In this document: positions 26,701-40,000 of the stretch, one piece after another | How positions within the stretch are numbered: position 1 is the stretch's first letter | How the letters are laid out: the number at the start of each line of letters is the position of its first letter | Made by a program: the position numbers and the translations under genes | Assembly (NCBI GenBank): GCA_951799425.1 | Contig: OX637394.1 | Location: forward strand, 12,828,501 to 12,892,500 | DNA from: Ilex aquifolium | Taxonomy: Eukaryota > Streptophyta > Magnoliopsida > Aquifoliales > Aquifoliaceae | Direction: 5' to 3' | DNA: 64,000 bases | The notes under the pieces: generated by a model | Seen by the model: only the letters and a program-made list of their open reading frames with translations | The model's database searches: none | Told to the model about the DNA's origin: nothing

Positions 26701-28511
26701 ATTATTCTCAACCTAAGGCTCCATTAAAGGAAAGTATAATTAGTATAAAAAACATCACTTCTCTCACCTATGTACGCTTTACAAGAAAGTTTGCAGGAAG
26801 TAAACCTTAAGCTTTCAAAACTTTATACAAAATACTGGACAAAATTTGGAGCGTCATGTTGTGCAGGATGGTAGTTATAATAGGACACAGACTTCATATG
26901 ACCACCAAATACTCACAGGAGGGAAGGGGAACAATTATATTTTGTCCTTTTCCTTGACATTAATCAAACAGCATTGGTAAACAGAGTAAGCAAATATGTA
27001 TTTGATGGTGTTGCAAATGGTATGAGTGGGCCATAACATCTAAAAGGACTTGGCTTAAGGATTGAATTCCTTCCATTGGCTCAGATAATAATTATGGAGG
27101 GAGGGAGAGAGAGAGAGAGTCAGTATATTCTGGTCAGTTGGTGGTCAATCTTAAATTTCATTTAACAAGTGCACCAATGCAAAATATGCAATTGCATAAT
27201 ATTGAAAAACTAGCGATACCTTATGACTAAAGTCACTATACATTGAATTATTATACTATGCATGCATTGCAATGTGTGTTTGAGTGTGTATATGTATATG
27301 TATATGCAGCTGTTGTTGTGGAGTATCTGTGTTGGATTTTTGAAATTTGGGGGGGAAAGTGTGTGTTGAGTGTGTGAAATTTGGGGGGAAAAATATACCC
27401 CCATAAGTTCAAACATCTATATGATTTATTATATAGATATACATGACTACATTTTTCTATGAACTTGAGCAGGTTAGAGGTGTGAGACCAATGTCTCTCG
27501 TGGAGATGGCAAACTTATTTAACAGTTTCAGGTTGATGGTTTGTCCGGGACTTGTAAGCTTCCAACTCTTTCAGTTTGGGCTCCGTCCATTCTTACTGAA
27601 TTTCCATCTGTGCCTTCCTCCTTAATGCATATAAAATGGCATACTGTTTCGTTTTCTTTTTCAGGATCCAAACACAAATAATTTGATTGCAAGCACTACA
27701 TTCTATTCAGAGAGTACACGAGCCATGTTGTGTTTGGTAAGGATTGTATTTCACTGCAAGTTATTTGAATTGTGGTTAATGTTTTCTCGCTGACAAAAAT
27801 CAGTATTTCATGGTGCGCCTCATGATGGACACTCTAGGCAACACTTTAGATTGGAACTTCTATGCCTTCATTGGTGCCTGATGTTTATCTTGTAGTGGAA
27901 CTTAGTTTGTTAACCTGCTAGATGATGTGACAGGAAAGTAACTGTTGTTTTTTCAATTTGTCGAATTATGCTGCTTAGCTCCTTTGGTGGCTGTTGTTCT
28001 TAGCTGTGTGGCCTTGTTAAGAATGTGCAGGAGCCAAAAAAAAAGTCCTCTTCCTTTTTTTGATGCTGAGTGGGAGGGTGGGGGTGGGGGCTAAGCATGA
28101 ATTCATTGGTTATAGTTGTTTTTTGGTGCTGTAGAAGTTGTATAAGATTCTATTTGATGGTTCTTTTTTTTTTTCCCGCCCTTATTCAGGTAAGAATTGA
28201 AACGGATCCTGCAGACAGAACCCAGCTGCGTATGACAGTTGCCTCAGGGGACCCTACACTAACGTTTGAGTATGTCTTCAGCGTCCAACTTTGTAATTTT
28301 TACTTCATTTCTACTACAAAACATCATCTGACCACCTCTGTACAGATTGAAGGAGTTCATCAAAGAACAATTAATTAGCATTCCTACAGCTTCCCGGGCA
28401 CCTTCACCAGTGTCTCTGCAAGCTCAACCAGCTGAGCCTCCACAACCTTTGCCAACCAGTTCACCAGCTGCACTATCAGATCCTGGGGCTATGCTTGCCG
28501 GTCTTCTTTGA
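8707..28511 (+). CDS. AP2A: AP-2 complex subunit alpha (alpha-adaptin), complete, 27 exons
   Basis: Large subunit of the AP-2 adaptor, which links clathrin to cargo and PIP2 at the plasma membrane during endocytosis. All exons join in frame to 1026 codons, close to the ~1015 usual in plants: 8707-8838, 13510-13641, 16239-16364, 16542-16604, 16682-16779, 16865-17072, 17925-17996, 18082-18174, 19363-19464, 19708-19805, 20160-20241, 20375-20463, 21706-21811, 21914-21979, 22340-22446, 22526-22630, 22740-22860, 23043-23222, 23305-23547, 25064-25144, 25300-25464, 25587-25673, 25758-25883, 27473-27553, 27665-27736, 28190-28269, 28346-28511. The start [18 protein letters not shown] is the family N terminus. 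Residues ~10-600 form the HEAT-repeat trunk (for example [39 protein letters not shown]); ~600-740 the hinge; ~742-1026 the ear ([20 protein letters not shown]), ending GAMLAGLL. All borders are GT-AG. The leader before the ATG is CT-rich. Confidence 0.96.
8839..13509 (+). other. First intron of AP2A (4.7 kb)
   Basis: Begins GTTCTAGC after codon 44 and ends TTTTGACAG. It has no coding frame that fits adaptin. It includes a 23-bp tandem duplication of AATATGGGACTCCAAATTTG (about 10131-10175), a poly-C run (about 12281-12292) and a hAT-type MITE (13036-13371). Confidence 0.85.
13036..13371. mobile_element. hAT-type MITE, copy 1, in AP2A intron 1
   Basis: 336 bp with terminal inverted repeats CAAGGATCAAAAT and ATTTTGATCCTTG. 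It is flanked by an 8-bp target duplication with one mismatch (CCTCAGAG at 13028-13035, CCTTAGAG at 13372-13379). The interior repeats GAAACG/TTTCGTTTC words. The CARNG start and 8-bp duplication fit hAT. It encodes nothing. A second copy is at 15218-15489. Confidence 0.78.
15218..15489. mobile_element. hAT-type MITE, copy 2, in AP2A intron 2
   Basis: 272 bp with ends CATAGATCAAAAT and ATTTTGATCCTTG. It is flanked by a perfect 8-bp duplication CTTCAAAT (15210-15217 and 15490-15497). The interior shares the GAAACGT/ACGTTTC words with the copy at 13036, but is shorter. Confidence 0.8.
18586..18675. repeat. 45-bp tandem duplication in an AP2A intron
   Basis: Two adjacent units begin TCATCTTCTTTG and share GGCAACCAATATGTGCCT. 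They sit between the exons ending at 18174 and starting at 19363. Confidence 0.8.
26167..26495. mobile_element. PIF/Harbinger-type MITE in an AP2A intron
   Basis: 329 bp starting GAGCATCTCCGGT and ending CCGTTGGAGATGGTC, flanked by TTA on both sides (26164-26166 and 26496-26498). It carries AT-rich inner words such as CCCAAATTTAAATTTGGG and ACTCAAATTTAG, like the subterminal parts of the 51996-56380 Harbinger element. It has no coding capacity and probably moves with transposase from a related full element. It lies in the intron 25884-27472. Confidence 0.82.
27240..27437. repeat. Dispersed repeat, inverted relative to 7895-8045
   Basis: Contains AAATTTGGGGGGGAAAGTG and TGAAATTTGGGGGGAAAAAT, then ATAAGTTCAAACATCTATAT. 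Read on the minus strand it matches the repeat at 7.9 kb. It ends about 35 bases before the AP2A exon at 27473. Confidence 0.75.
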
Positions 28512-31090
28512 GAAAGTGGATATGATTTATTCAAGCTTTGTTCACTACAACACATGTAAACCTGATTATACAGCAATGCCCATCAATCTGTCCCTGAAAG
28601 TCAGAGGTGGGCAAGGAACAATACAATGCCAGGGCTGGCGGGATTAGGGGTGAGTTTGCATGCATTAGGCTTAGCATTAGAGTTTTTGGGAGTTGGTTCA
28701 GGGTTTTGAGATTCTTCTCGTACAATTACAGTGCGCAAGGGTGAGGTTCTCTTTTTTATTTTAGGGTGAGGGTCTGTTATTATTATTCTTTATTTTCCCT
28801 TCCCTTCCATTTTTTCCCCTCGTATCTGGCCAGGTTTCACTCAATTTCTGTAATACCAATAGCATATGAAAAATTGCTTCAAGTGAACTGATTGTAACTA
28901 ATGCATAATTTGTTTTCGAGTCCATATGTATTTTTCAATAAGAGCAATTCCGAATGTGAAAAAAAGGGTGTGGCCTTTGTATTTTTCTTTCTATTTGTGG
29001 TTTTCCTGAAAGATTGATGGGAAAAACATTTGGCTCAATTCTTGAACCCGACTACACTTATCTTTTGGTTGGGATCAGCGGAGAAACTAGTTTGCTTATA
29101 GTTACTTTGGAGTTTCAATTGCACAGTTTTGGAAAAACTTCACGCTTCTCAATTGATATATGGATATGATTCCAGACATGTATCTGTTTTGTTAAAATTA
29201 TATATGTACAGTTGGTATCAGTTATTGGAATTAGTGCCAAGTATCTATTATCTCTCGGAGCTATTGGCATTAGCACTATACAGTTTTGAAGACATGGTGA
29301 AAGGCTGCAATTCTCACACATTTTAGTAGTGTATTGACAAGATTTCTCCTCTTTTTTTTTTTTTTTTTGTGCTCTTTTAGCGAGATTTCTCCATTCTTTA
29401 TATGAGGCAGGCAGGACTCTTTCCATTATATAAATCAGGTCATGGTCATAATACTTTCTTTTTTCCGTGGGTAATTTACGAAAGTCCAAGCTAGGAGAGT
29501 GGAAAAATACTGTTTAAAAAATTAAAATAAAAAACTATAGAAAGAAAGCCAATTCGATGTGAACAGTTTTTTTTTTTAAACTGATCATGTTGACCAGTTT
29601 GTTTCCAGAAATTAACATGAACCCCAAATTAGGCTTGTCAACGGACTTGGTTTGAATCAAATTCTGTCTAATTCGAATCTAATTTTAAAAATTCGATCCG
29701 ATAATCCGACATTTTTATTTTTTATGGTTCATATCCGAATTCATTAATAATCTAAAATTCGATTCAAATAACTAAATTTTAACAAATTATATCTAAATTT
29801 TAACTAAATTTATTTTAAAAATCACTTAATTTCTTTAATATTTATATAAAAATATATAAATAATTCGAATCGGATTGGATATAAATATGTCCAAATCCAT
29901 AAAATATAAGATATTTGATTCAAATTATCAATAAAAAATATTGATCCATATCTGATTAATCGAATTTAAATTCGGACCAAAATTTGATCCATTAACTAAC
30001 CTACTCCAAACACTCTTGTGGTGGCCCAAAAACCAGACAAATTAACCCGTTACTGGATTTTGCTCAAGCCCTAAAACCTTTCACTTGGACTTGGAGACTG
30101 AGCTAATCAATTATCAATCTGAATCAACCAGTTCTATAAATATAGATATATAATTGTCAGCATTCCCAACATCCCACCCCAAGCGCCTTCACAAAAGAAA
30201 AAAAATTCAAAAAAAATTTGAAAAACCAGCAATAGCAACGCGCACATGCACCATGTAATTGTCGAGACAACACTCATAAAATAACTTATCAAGAAATAAA
30301 CAGGTTTATTTCCCTGGTCCTTCAAATCACATGAAAAATCTTGCAATGACAAAGACTTAATCTACCAAAGAACCAACCCAGTCAGAACTCAGAAAGTAAT
30401 TTGCATACATAGGGTGGTTGCATTACAAAACCACTGTTGACGAGACCATTGCCCGTGCACTAGCCGAAGGCGTTATAACTAAGCACATACAAACACTACA
30501 AAACAATAAAAAATTCGAGTCTTTTTACTGATCTCAAAAAATAGTTCTGATCAAAGTCGGATTTATACAAGCAAAAGAATCAGATAAGCAATGAAAAAAA
30601 CCTGCCTATCTATCCATAGAGATCAGAGCAAATATTATGGATTCCAAAAGGATTCCACTTTCCCACTACTCGTCTGGGATTCCACTTCAAGCAAAACTAT
30701 TTGTGTATGTCCAGTATTTGATTAGACGAACCATGTAATTGGATAGTCAATTTATAAACTTTAGCAATGACAAAGACTAAATCTATTAGATGAAGGGATA
30801 ACTTGCCAGGAAGCAGCACCGTCTGAATGTCGGAAACATTCACCATTAAAGCCCTTACATAGTGCTTGCTTGGTAATAAAGCTCACCAGGGACCATGGCA
30901 TTGGGAATATTTCTCTTCCAATTTAAGCAGACAACCAATGGACCTGCCCATTCTGATTTTTCTTCTCAATGATGCACAATCTGAACCTGAAAACCTCTAC
31001 CATCATCAAAAAATAGGTCCAGTTCAGACCTCACAGAAAAGAGTTCACCTGTGGCAAAGAGAAACAGGAGAAACAATTAAAAAACTTCAA
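28512..31090. other. Intergenic region between convergent genes
   Basis: Holds the 3' UTRs of AP2A (left) and of the DDT/PHD gene (right), which converge here. AT-rich, with one likely foldback element at 29631-30003. No gene seen. Confidence 0.6.
29631..30003. mobile_element. Decayed foldback (MITE-like) element
   Basis: The left end AGGCTTGTCAACGGACTTGG resembles the reverse complement of the right end (AGGTTAGTTAATGGATCAAA). The interior is rich in ATTCGAAT/GATCCGAT words that pair across the element. The flanks CCCCAAAT and CTCCAAAC could be an aged 8-bp duplication. Family uncertain. Confidence 0.4.
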
Positions 31091-34000
31091 CTACTGCCAG
31101 TCCCGGCAGCTACCACATCTCCATCCACCCTCCCAAGATGACTGCTCATCCCACGGCGAACAATGGCTGTGGCAACATAACCCACAATTTTGGCAAGAAA
31201 GATCAGGGCATGGTTTGGTGAAAGAACAGAATTTACAGGGCACCATATCAACAGCAGATAGTAGGGAGATTTTAGGTTCTTGCTGACCATAGATATCAAT
31301 GAGCATTCCATCCCTTGAAACTGTAGATATATTCTTCCAATCCACTGTTACATCCCCAGATGGATCAACTCCATTCGACTGACCACCATCGTTGGATGCC
31401 AGCAACTCTGTACAACAAAAATAGGTATGTGGTTCAAACTCCCTATCCTCATGGTCGAGACAATCATAATCAAACATCATATTGTCTTCAAAGCCGTCTG
31501 TAGAAACATCCCATTTCACACGAGGAGATGAAGCTTCTTCTGCAGGGTTCAAGAGGTTTTGTTTAGTGGATATTTCAGCTTGAGATTCATTATTATCTGA
31601 CAAACAGTCTAAATCCTTTTTACGCTTCACATGCCTTCTGATGGGTAGTTTCTGAGGCCCACTGCATAAGGTATCAGCACTAATATCCACTTCTGAATTG
31701 TGCTCAACAATTGAAAGAGAAAGAAGCGGATCATCATTCGGTACATACGTGACTTCCTCTTTCATTGCTAACTCAGTAGAATTAAGTTCCTTTTGTTTAA
31801 GTTGTTCAGAAATAACTCCAGAATCAACATCTACTACTGAAACTCCTTGCTTTGGAACCCTGGTGCGTGGCTTCTTGCCCTCTAGTGACTTTTCGCCATC
31901 AAGAGGTAAGTAAGGGCACCTGGGTGATTTTATCCTACGACACCTGCAACATTTGAAACCCACCACATCAAAGATTTTTGACTCTTCAAGTTCAACGGCT
32001 TCAGCATGATACCAATCTGCAAATGCCAACAAACCCAATGCATTAATGATGTTGAAAACAAATTGGCAAGTAACAGAAAGAACTGAGGTGGCGCTTATCA
32101 TATCTACAGGCTTACTATTGCATGTTCCACAGCGAATGTACATCAGATCAGAATTATATGGTTGTTTGCAAAGGTGGCAAACAGGTCTTGACCACTCCAC
32201 GTCTGGATCACCCTTCAAAAGAATGTTTGTCGATATGAAGTCAGTAGCAGTGGCGTCACCGTTTTTCTTCTTCCATATCAGGCCCCAAGAACGTAACTTA
32301 TTTCTGCTTCTTGTTGTCGAGCTAGAATCATTAGTAGATTTCATTTCTGAGGAAAGTTCCAAAGTTCCATCAGATGCTACCAACCGACTATTACCTACTT
32401 GCCTTCCTTTGGTGACTGGCACTGCATTGCGAAATTCCTGTCCTCCCAGTAGCAAAGGACTAGTAGGAGAGTCATTACGGTTTTCAGTTTGAGGGCGAGC
32501 TTTGGTATGGTAACACTGCTTGCAGGTGATCAAAAACTCAACTTCATCATCCACAAGCACAGTTGAACTGACAGTACATTGCTCATGACAATAGCCTGAC
32601 CACAAAAAGAGGTATACAAGAATCAGCAGCGCTGAACATTCAGTCATATAACTGGCTGCTCTTAAAACTTTGCTAAGGTTATGTCATAGCATTGACATCT
32701 CCATCATTTTCATATTTATCCATCAGTATTTTTCATTATTATGAAGTTCTAACAATATTTTATACTTCAAGCCTATTACCTATTTGTTTATTTATTTTTG
32801 TTTGTCACTGTAACAGGACAGTTGAGGTCACAGCTTCTCTTATGGGATAATGGCAATTCTACTCTACTTTGTCAGAATAGAAAGGCTACAATGATAGCTG
32901 ATCTTTTTTGGTGCCGAGTCCACAGTCAGTCCTAAGTCCAGGAGACTGCTTTTGAAGATTTACAATCAAAATTAAACATGAAATTCCAGTCTTAAGACAG
33001 GGTAGTTTTTTCATCTAAGTGAGGGTATAGCCCCAGATCCAACCAACTGATTTTCTTCTTTATTTTCCCTCCACCTGTGTACGAGTTTTTTATTTGCTTT
33101 TTTGTTTTTTTGGGGGAGTGGGGGAATCATAGCCATGATACAGAAAATCTACGTTGCAAACTCACATCGTGTTCAAACATAATGTTGTACTGGTTTAAAT
33201 TTATGTATCATATCCAAAGGCTGACAATCTTTCCTGATTTAATAATCTAGTAACTATAGCCATATTGCAATTCATTTCAAGGTTCCCACAATTTCACTTC
33301 TGAAAGCAAATGGAGTAAGAGTGAAGTGCCATTACAAAAACCCTATTCTACTCCTGGGAACCCTTAAGGTTATTCATGTTATTCAGTTCTAAACTTTGAA
33401 ATGACCAAAAAAAAAAAATTCTAAAATTTGAAAAACACTGATTGCGATACTTTCTGGATAGAACAATTATATGTAAACAACAATCACTTTTGAGCAAGGA
33501 AAAAGTTTTTTTTTTTGGATTGGGCGAGGAAAAAAATCTAGAAGCATAGTTAGAAAAAGACACCTGTTTTCTGAAAACTAGCCCGATGGGGAAAGAGTCT
33601 ATTAGATATATAACCTAATGAAAATTCAACGAAATAAGTACACGTCTCAACTGGACTAACTAAATGGAATGTGGGAAAGAGTCTATTAGATGAACTTTCG
33701 AATGCTGAACTTTATAAAAGCAGATATACAGATGATTGGATAAACGAAAACAGTTAAATGACATTGACAACTATACCTTGGCATGCACTACACTTCACCG
33801 CATTCCTGGATGTCACAAAAGATAACGAGTTAATATAGTGCCAACAACTACAAGAGCTTATAGGAAAAGGTTAAAGTAACACCAAAAATTACCCAAGTAC
33901 AACATCCAATTGACATGAAGCACTACAGCAGTTGTCAATATTATCTCTCTTCCGGGAAAGATAAGAGAATACATCTGTACAGGAAGCCTTCAATCGCCTT

Positions 34001-37000
34001 CTTTGCAATTTAGATAGTGCATGCATTGTCTTGTCAGCCGATGGCAAAGACATATTAACCATGTTTTCTTCATACTCTTTAATCAAGTATAGAGGAATGC
34101 GCGTTTCAAAAAACCAATATTTTTCCTGTCCATCTTGACTTTGCTCTACTTCTATGATGTTCTTCATGACACGGGAGGGGAGGTGCTTTTGATTTCCAAA
34201 AGCAACGCCATATCTGATTTTGTTTTCCGCAATTTTCCTATCACATATGCAAGCATTTCTGAAAGCAGAAGCTTCAGTCTCAGGACCTTTTCCATCCTGC
34301 AGACTTTGTTCGGGACGAACAAGGTCACTCCATCTCAGATGAAGGTCTAGATACCTAACCTGATGCAAGAGCCAAATTTATTGCCGTCAGAAATAGCCTA
34401 ACAAACATCAAGATCGTTTCCATGACACTCGCATGCTGCCAAACTAAGTAAGATATTTCACCACAAAAACAATGATAAAACAATAGATGTGTGGTTGCAA
34501 TATTGTACAAATGATGATAACACACCTGAAGCGCAAGCTGTGAGGTAGTCTTACTCATTTCAACTGCAGCTCTCCAAACGAGCTGTCTGCTTCTTTTAGG
34601 AATCTCAGAACCTTCAGCATAATGAATACCAGTTATCTTTCTGCAACCACCTGATTTTAAAAAGAAAAAACAACCCATTGAACTCTTTTTTTCCATCTCT
34701 TTTACAAAATTTATGTCCCAAATAAGGCAAACTGAACTTGATTCTATCGAAAGATATAAAAGTGAAAGAAATTAACTTTTCCGCCAAGCAGTAAAAGCTG
34801 GAAGTTTGAAAGTAACCTTGGCGAGCTGCTTTCTTGACAATTGATCGCGGCAAAGTTCCTTTTTGGATTATAAGCTTCGATAGCAAACCCCCTCGCCACC
34901 AGAAGAAGTCGGTCAATATATCCTGGCAATCATTAGCTGTCACTTCAGACGTAGCAGATGGTTTTCTGCCACGTCTCCCTGGTCCACATTTCTGAGTTGA
35001 CCCAGCAGCACTTGTACTACTCTGGGTTGCAGAAGAGTCAACAGACCAATTATCGACAAGCTTTACCCAGTCAGGGGAAAGAGCAATGGTGCGAATGTTT
35101 TCCTCAAGCTGAAAATACAAAAATAAGATCACACTGACAAGAAACTAGAGCATACATGCATAACCATGGACACCAAGCAGTACTATTGCAGTCCAAAATA
35201 AAATGGTTTTAACTAAAAAATGTTGTGTTGACATAGCAATGAATGCAGACATTACAAGACACAACTCACTTTTTCAGATAAGTTCTACATACACACTCTC
35301 AGTAACAAAAACTGAAACACACGCCCACAGGGGGCATGCTGTCCATGTCCAACCAATTGAATCCTTTACAATCACCTAAATGCAAGCAATGGAAGTCAAG
35401 CACAAACCATGACGAGGCAAAGCAAATGAAGACGAGTACAATTGAGGCAGTTGAATCTTGCTTAGAGTTCATTCACGTCAATTGCCTAGACAATTTCACA
35501 CAGTGATACTGGTTTCAGGCAAAAATCCATTCAAAGAATGGCACCATCTTCTTCTTTATCTCTTCTTTCTCTTACTCTTTCCTTAAGCTTTGTTGATTTT
35601 GATGAACATAAAAAAGCATAAAAAAGGTAATAGGGGTTTAATCCAGCTGTTTTCTATGTAGGTCTTGCTTTTGATACTTTCTTATTCTTTTTGCCATTCT
35701 ATTATTAGTATCTGCTGGTACGCAGATACACGAGCATACCCACCTTCCAATTGCAGAACAAACACAAATAAAAGAATGATTCAGAAAGTAATCTCATGGG
35801 AATTCCTGCAGTTAATCAGTAGCCAACCCTAAAGTAGATCAGCTACCGAAAATGCTGCCATACTTAAGTTATTTAACCATATACGCACTTTACAAAAAAA
35901 TGGCATTGAAGAGAACCCAACTAGAAAAAGAAAAAAGAAGGGAAAAATCATGTGTGGTAAAGATAACTCCCCACTGTTTTTAGACTTTAAGGACAACAGG
36001 TGGGAAGCCTGTGTGGCCCAATATATAACCAAAGACAGAAAATGTATATAGTATAAATTGATAGAGTAGAGAAAACAACACTTATTGTTGGAGTGGGAAT
36101 ATAAAATAAAAAGTTGGCACTAACGCCATCCAGAAGGCCCATTTGATTACTCATTTTAACAATAAACACAAGCAAACTGATTTCATTCAAGGAAGGGTTA
36201 TAGATAAAAATGTGGGTGTGAGTCTGAATCTGTTTTTTTTTTTGTCGGGGGGTGGGGAGAGAGAAGCGAGAGAGCAACAAATAAAGCAATGACAAATGAA
36301 AAACTCATATGTAGTACCAGAAGAGTTTGGAAAAGAAATAAGAAGGGTAATTTGCTATGACGCCATCAAACATTTTCAAACCCTCCAACATAATATTCGA
36401 ACTACAGCAAAAAAGTGCTCTCAACATATGGCTTTAGATGAAATCAGAAATGACAAAGAATATAACAGATCTGTATCGGTTAAGAAGAACGCAGAGGAAG
36501 GAGAATAAAACCAATAACACCACATGCATATTGTGCTTTGGAATCTCAACCAAAATCCAAACTATGGTTGCCAGCACCCCCCCCCCCCCCCCCCCAAAAA
36601 AAAAAAAACAAAGAGAATCTCAAAAAATGGTTTCCAAAAAAATTCCATAAATACCTCCCCATGTGTTCACAATCGGTATTGAGAACAATGCCCCCCGGGG
36701 GGGGGGGGGGGGGGGGGATCCAATTAATTAGGCAACTCTCACCATAAAACTGAACATCTCTATTTGACAATGACTGGATCAACACATAAGACCAAAAGGG
36801 AGCTAACCATCATAAGAACTACAAAATAACTCTCCAACCTTGTGGCGGTAATTGGACATATATTCAACCATTAAAAGTATTGCCAGGAAATAATAACTCA
36901 GTGAAGTTTCCGAATATTAATCCAAGGAAGAGATATATGTGGACAAAGTACGAACACTTGTCTAAAATGCCATAACCCCGTGTTTCTTTTGCACCCAGAC

Positions 37001-40000
37001 TGCTGGGAGAGGTAGACTATACAGACCTGACCTTTAGTAACTTAATTGCACACGGTGGATCCTCTCAAACAAAATCCACTTAAGCTTAACAACCCAAGCG
37101 CATATTATAACTGCATCAAGCAATGACCTCTATCACTAAAAATATCTAAATCTGCGAATTCGTTAAAAAATATAAATTCCACTCACATATTTATGTGTTC
37201 CTTTTTCCTAACAAATAGTTCGCATGTGATTTACAATAAGACGGAAATAACTAAGAATACCTAATGTTCAATTGTAAAACCAACAAGCCGATGGAATGCA
37301 AGCTATGGATCTCATAACTGTCAATATATGTGAATCTGCCCGACATAACAAGATTCCAACTAAAGAAACAAAAATCACACCGACTTGATATGAAGCAAGC
37401 ATTTTAGTCAGTCCAGAAAAAAAATAATAATCCTTCAAAGAAAGATGTTACCACAAGCCAATTGAGATCAGCATCATGTATTTGAGCTAAGAATTCCAGA
37501 ATACTTACTCCAAGCAAAAGAATTTTTATGGAACCAAAAGCTCCAGCCTGTTCAACTTGTTTACGCCATTGTTTTCTATAAGGTGCACTTAGGAAGGGGC
37601 CAAGTGTTAGACCATGTAAACTCTCCTCCATTAACATCACATAGGCTGCAATCCCAGAAAGACTTCCAACTAAATTCTTTGCTGGACGAAGACCAGCTAG
37701 TACCTTCATAGCCCCTTTGATGGCAGTTGAGGCTGCTGCATTTAAAAAGCATCCCCTCTTGCTTGTAACAGAAGCCTTGCAAGAAAAACACCAACCACAC
37801 CTTTCCCTGGGGACTTCCACAAGCTTCTTTTCAGTATTCGGCCAGAAAAAGCGTATTGCTGCCGATGAAAATGCTTTTACTTGAAGTGAAACATTAGCGG
37901 ATATAATTTTCTTCCGATTGTCTGGATCATGAGACTCAGAAATCCGGTTTTCCTGAGATGAAAGAACCGCAAGATTAGCAGCGGCAGAAGCACCAAAATC
38001 TCCATGACCATAACTATTTATGTATGACTGGGATTTGAAAGATGACCCCATATATAAGCAATCACCAGCTGAAATACTGCATTCTCTTCCACCAAGTCTA
38101 TCAACAGCTGCTTCACGCTGAGAGGACATTTTTGCAGCAAGACCCATACCATTCATATGCCCCCTATAACTGCTGTTGCTGTTTCCTGAAGAACAAGTAG
38201 CATTTTCTATCAAACTTGCCTTTTCAGACAAACTTTGTCGGATAAAGTATGATCGATCAGCCAGCTGGCTAACTGAACCAGTAGACATTGTATATTCGAC
38301 TTTGGTCTGGTCTAGAAGGCTGGTATCCATAGAAGGACAATCCTGTTTTGCGGAGGTGTCACTATTTATCTGCAGAACAGAGTGGTCAAGATGTGTCATT
38401 GTACCCAACGAAAACTTATCCATCATGTGTACTTTAAGATCATTATCAAGACATGATAATGCCAAGTTACCGAAACTACTTTCAGTTACGCAACTTGCCA
38501 AGTGCTCACCCTCAACCATTCCGGAGACATTATTACTTTCCTTACCCAATAGAGTAATTGATGGATTATAACACTCTAGACCTTCTTTTCTGTTTGCTAA
38601 ATGTGTACCTATTTCAGCTGTTTCACTAAGAGTAAAGATATGTTCTGGAATTTCCCAATACTGTAAAATTCCCATGCATATCTCTGAGTACATAGCAATG
38701 TGCGGCACAGATGAATAGAGTGCTGACAGGACACTTGGAATGTCATTCTGTTTGTAATATTTGTAACAGGGCTCTATGTCGAGCGAATCCTTTAGCCTGC
38801 AATCGTTTATTACAATGAAGGATCACAGAGCATTTCAAAACAAGAACACAGTTTAAAAATACATCAAAGCAGGAAGAAAAGACATTTAGGCTAACAAAGA
38901 TGGAAGTAAGGCCCACAAATAAAGTGATCCTACAACCAATGGAGCAGATCATTACACATTCAACTGAGTAAGGAGACAGAAAACTTCTAGAAATAGGGAT
39001 CAGAAACATACACCAATAAATGATTGCAAGTACCCAAAAAGACTTGTCCATATGAATCTACGCCAAATATTTCTGCTCCTCTTAAGTAAGTTCCTCTTGT
39101 AATTGCTGGTCCAATCCTATTACTTGCACATTCTGGACAATACCACGCCCCCTCTGGTATGAACATTTTCATCACACCTATGCATCTTGAATGATAAGCA
39201 GATGGACAACCATCGCAACAAAGCAAGGTCCCATCCATACCGCAAAGCCGGCATTCATCATTGTTACCATCCAGACCAACATGAGAACCAGCATCCATTC
39301 CACTAGCTTTAAAACCCAAATTACTGGGCTTAGACTTTATCTCATGATTCTCTGTTATAATCTCCATGGCTTCTTGATCCTGGCAAGCAGAGGTTTTCGA
39401 GCATCTAGGATGGACCCTTTTCGGTCCACTTTCAGGAGCAACGACTGTAACTGAATCAGGATCTAGCCCTGCTTCTGATTCTTCTCGCATGTCGATCTCT
39501 GCTCTTAGCTCTTCAGAATCTAAAACATCATCACACAAGATCTGCAAAATTAACAACTTCCTGCCCGCAGATACTGTGTAATAATCATTCTCTAAAGCCT
39601 CGATATAAAATTCTTGCCACTCAAGTCTCTCTGTGTGTCCCATCATCAATAGATACTGGACCAAGTAAACTGGCCAAGTCAATATATCAAGCAAGCTCCA
39701 ATCCATGCACCTGTGAGCAGGAGTATTGTTCGATCAATGACAAATGACAAATTCATCTTACACAAAATTATAAGCCAATTAAGAGTAGGAGAGTGAACAA
39801 CAATTCCTGCTGAGGCCATTCCTGGTGAGGCATGATTGCCATAACACTGCACCAATATCATTAGCAGCTGAATGATTAAATTTAGTCAAAACTAAAGGGC
39901 ATCTCATATCTTAACAAAAGGAAAATGCTACATGGTCATCAGCCACCAAAACAACATAGTAGGCTCAGTAGCTGCTCTAGCTAAAACATAAGTGCAATAT

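Noticed and set aside
37404..37508. Hydrophobic tail after exon 3 of the DDT/PHD gene (possible transmembrane segment)
   Set aside because: Read through a clear GTAAGT donor at 37508; the spliced protein continues with LEENIRTIAL instead.
38743..39051. 102-codon minus-strand frame between DDT/PHD exons
   Set aside because: Most of it is the intron 38797-39011; the flanking exons join in phase without it.
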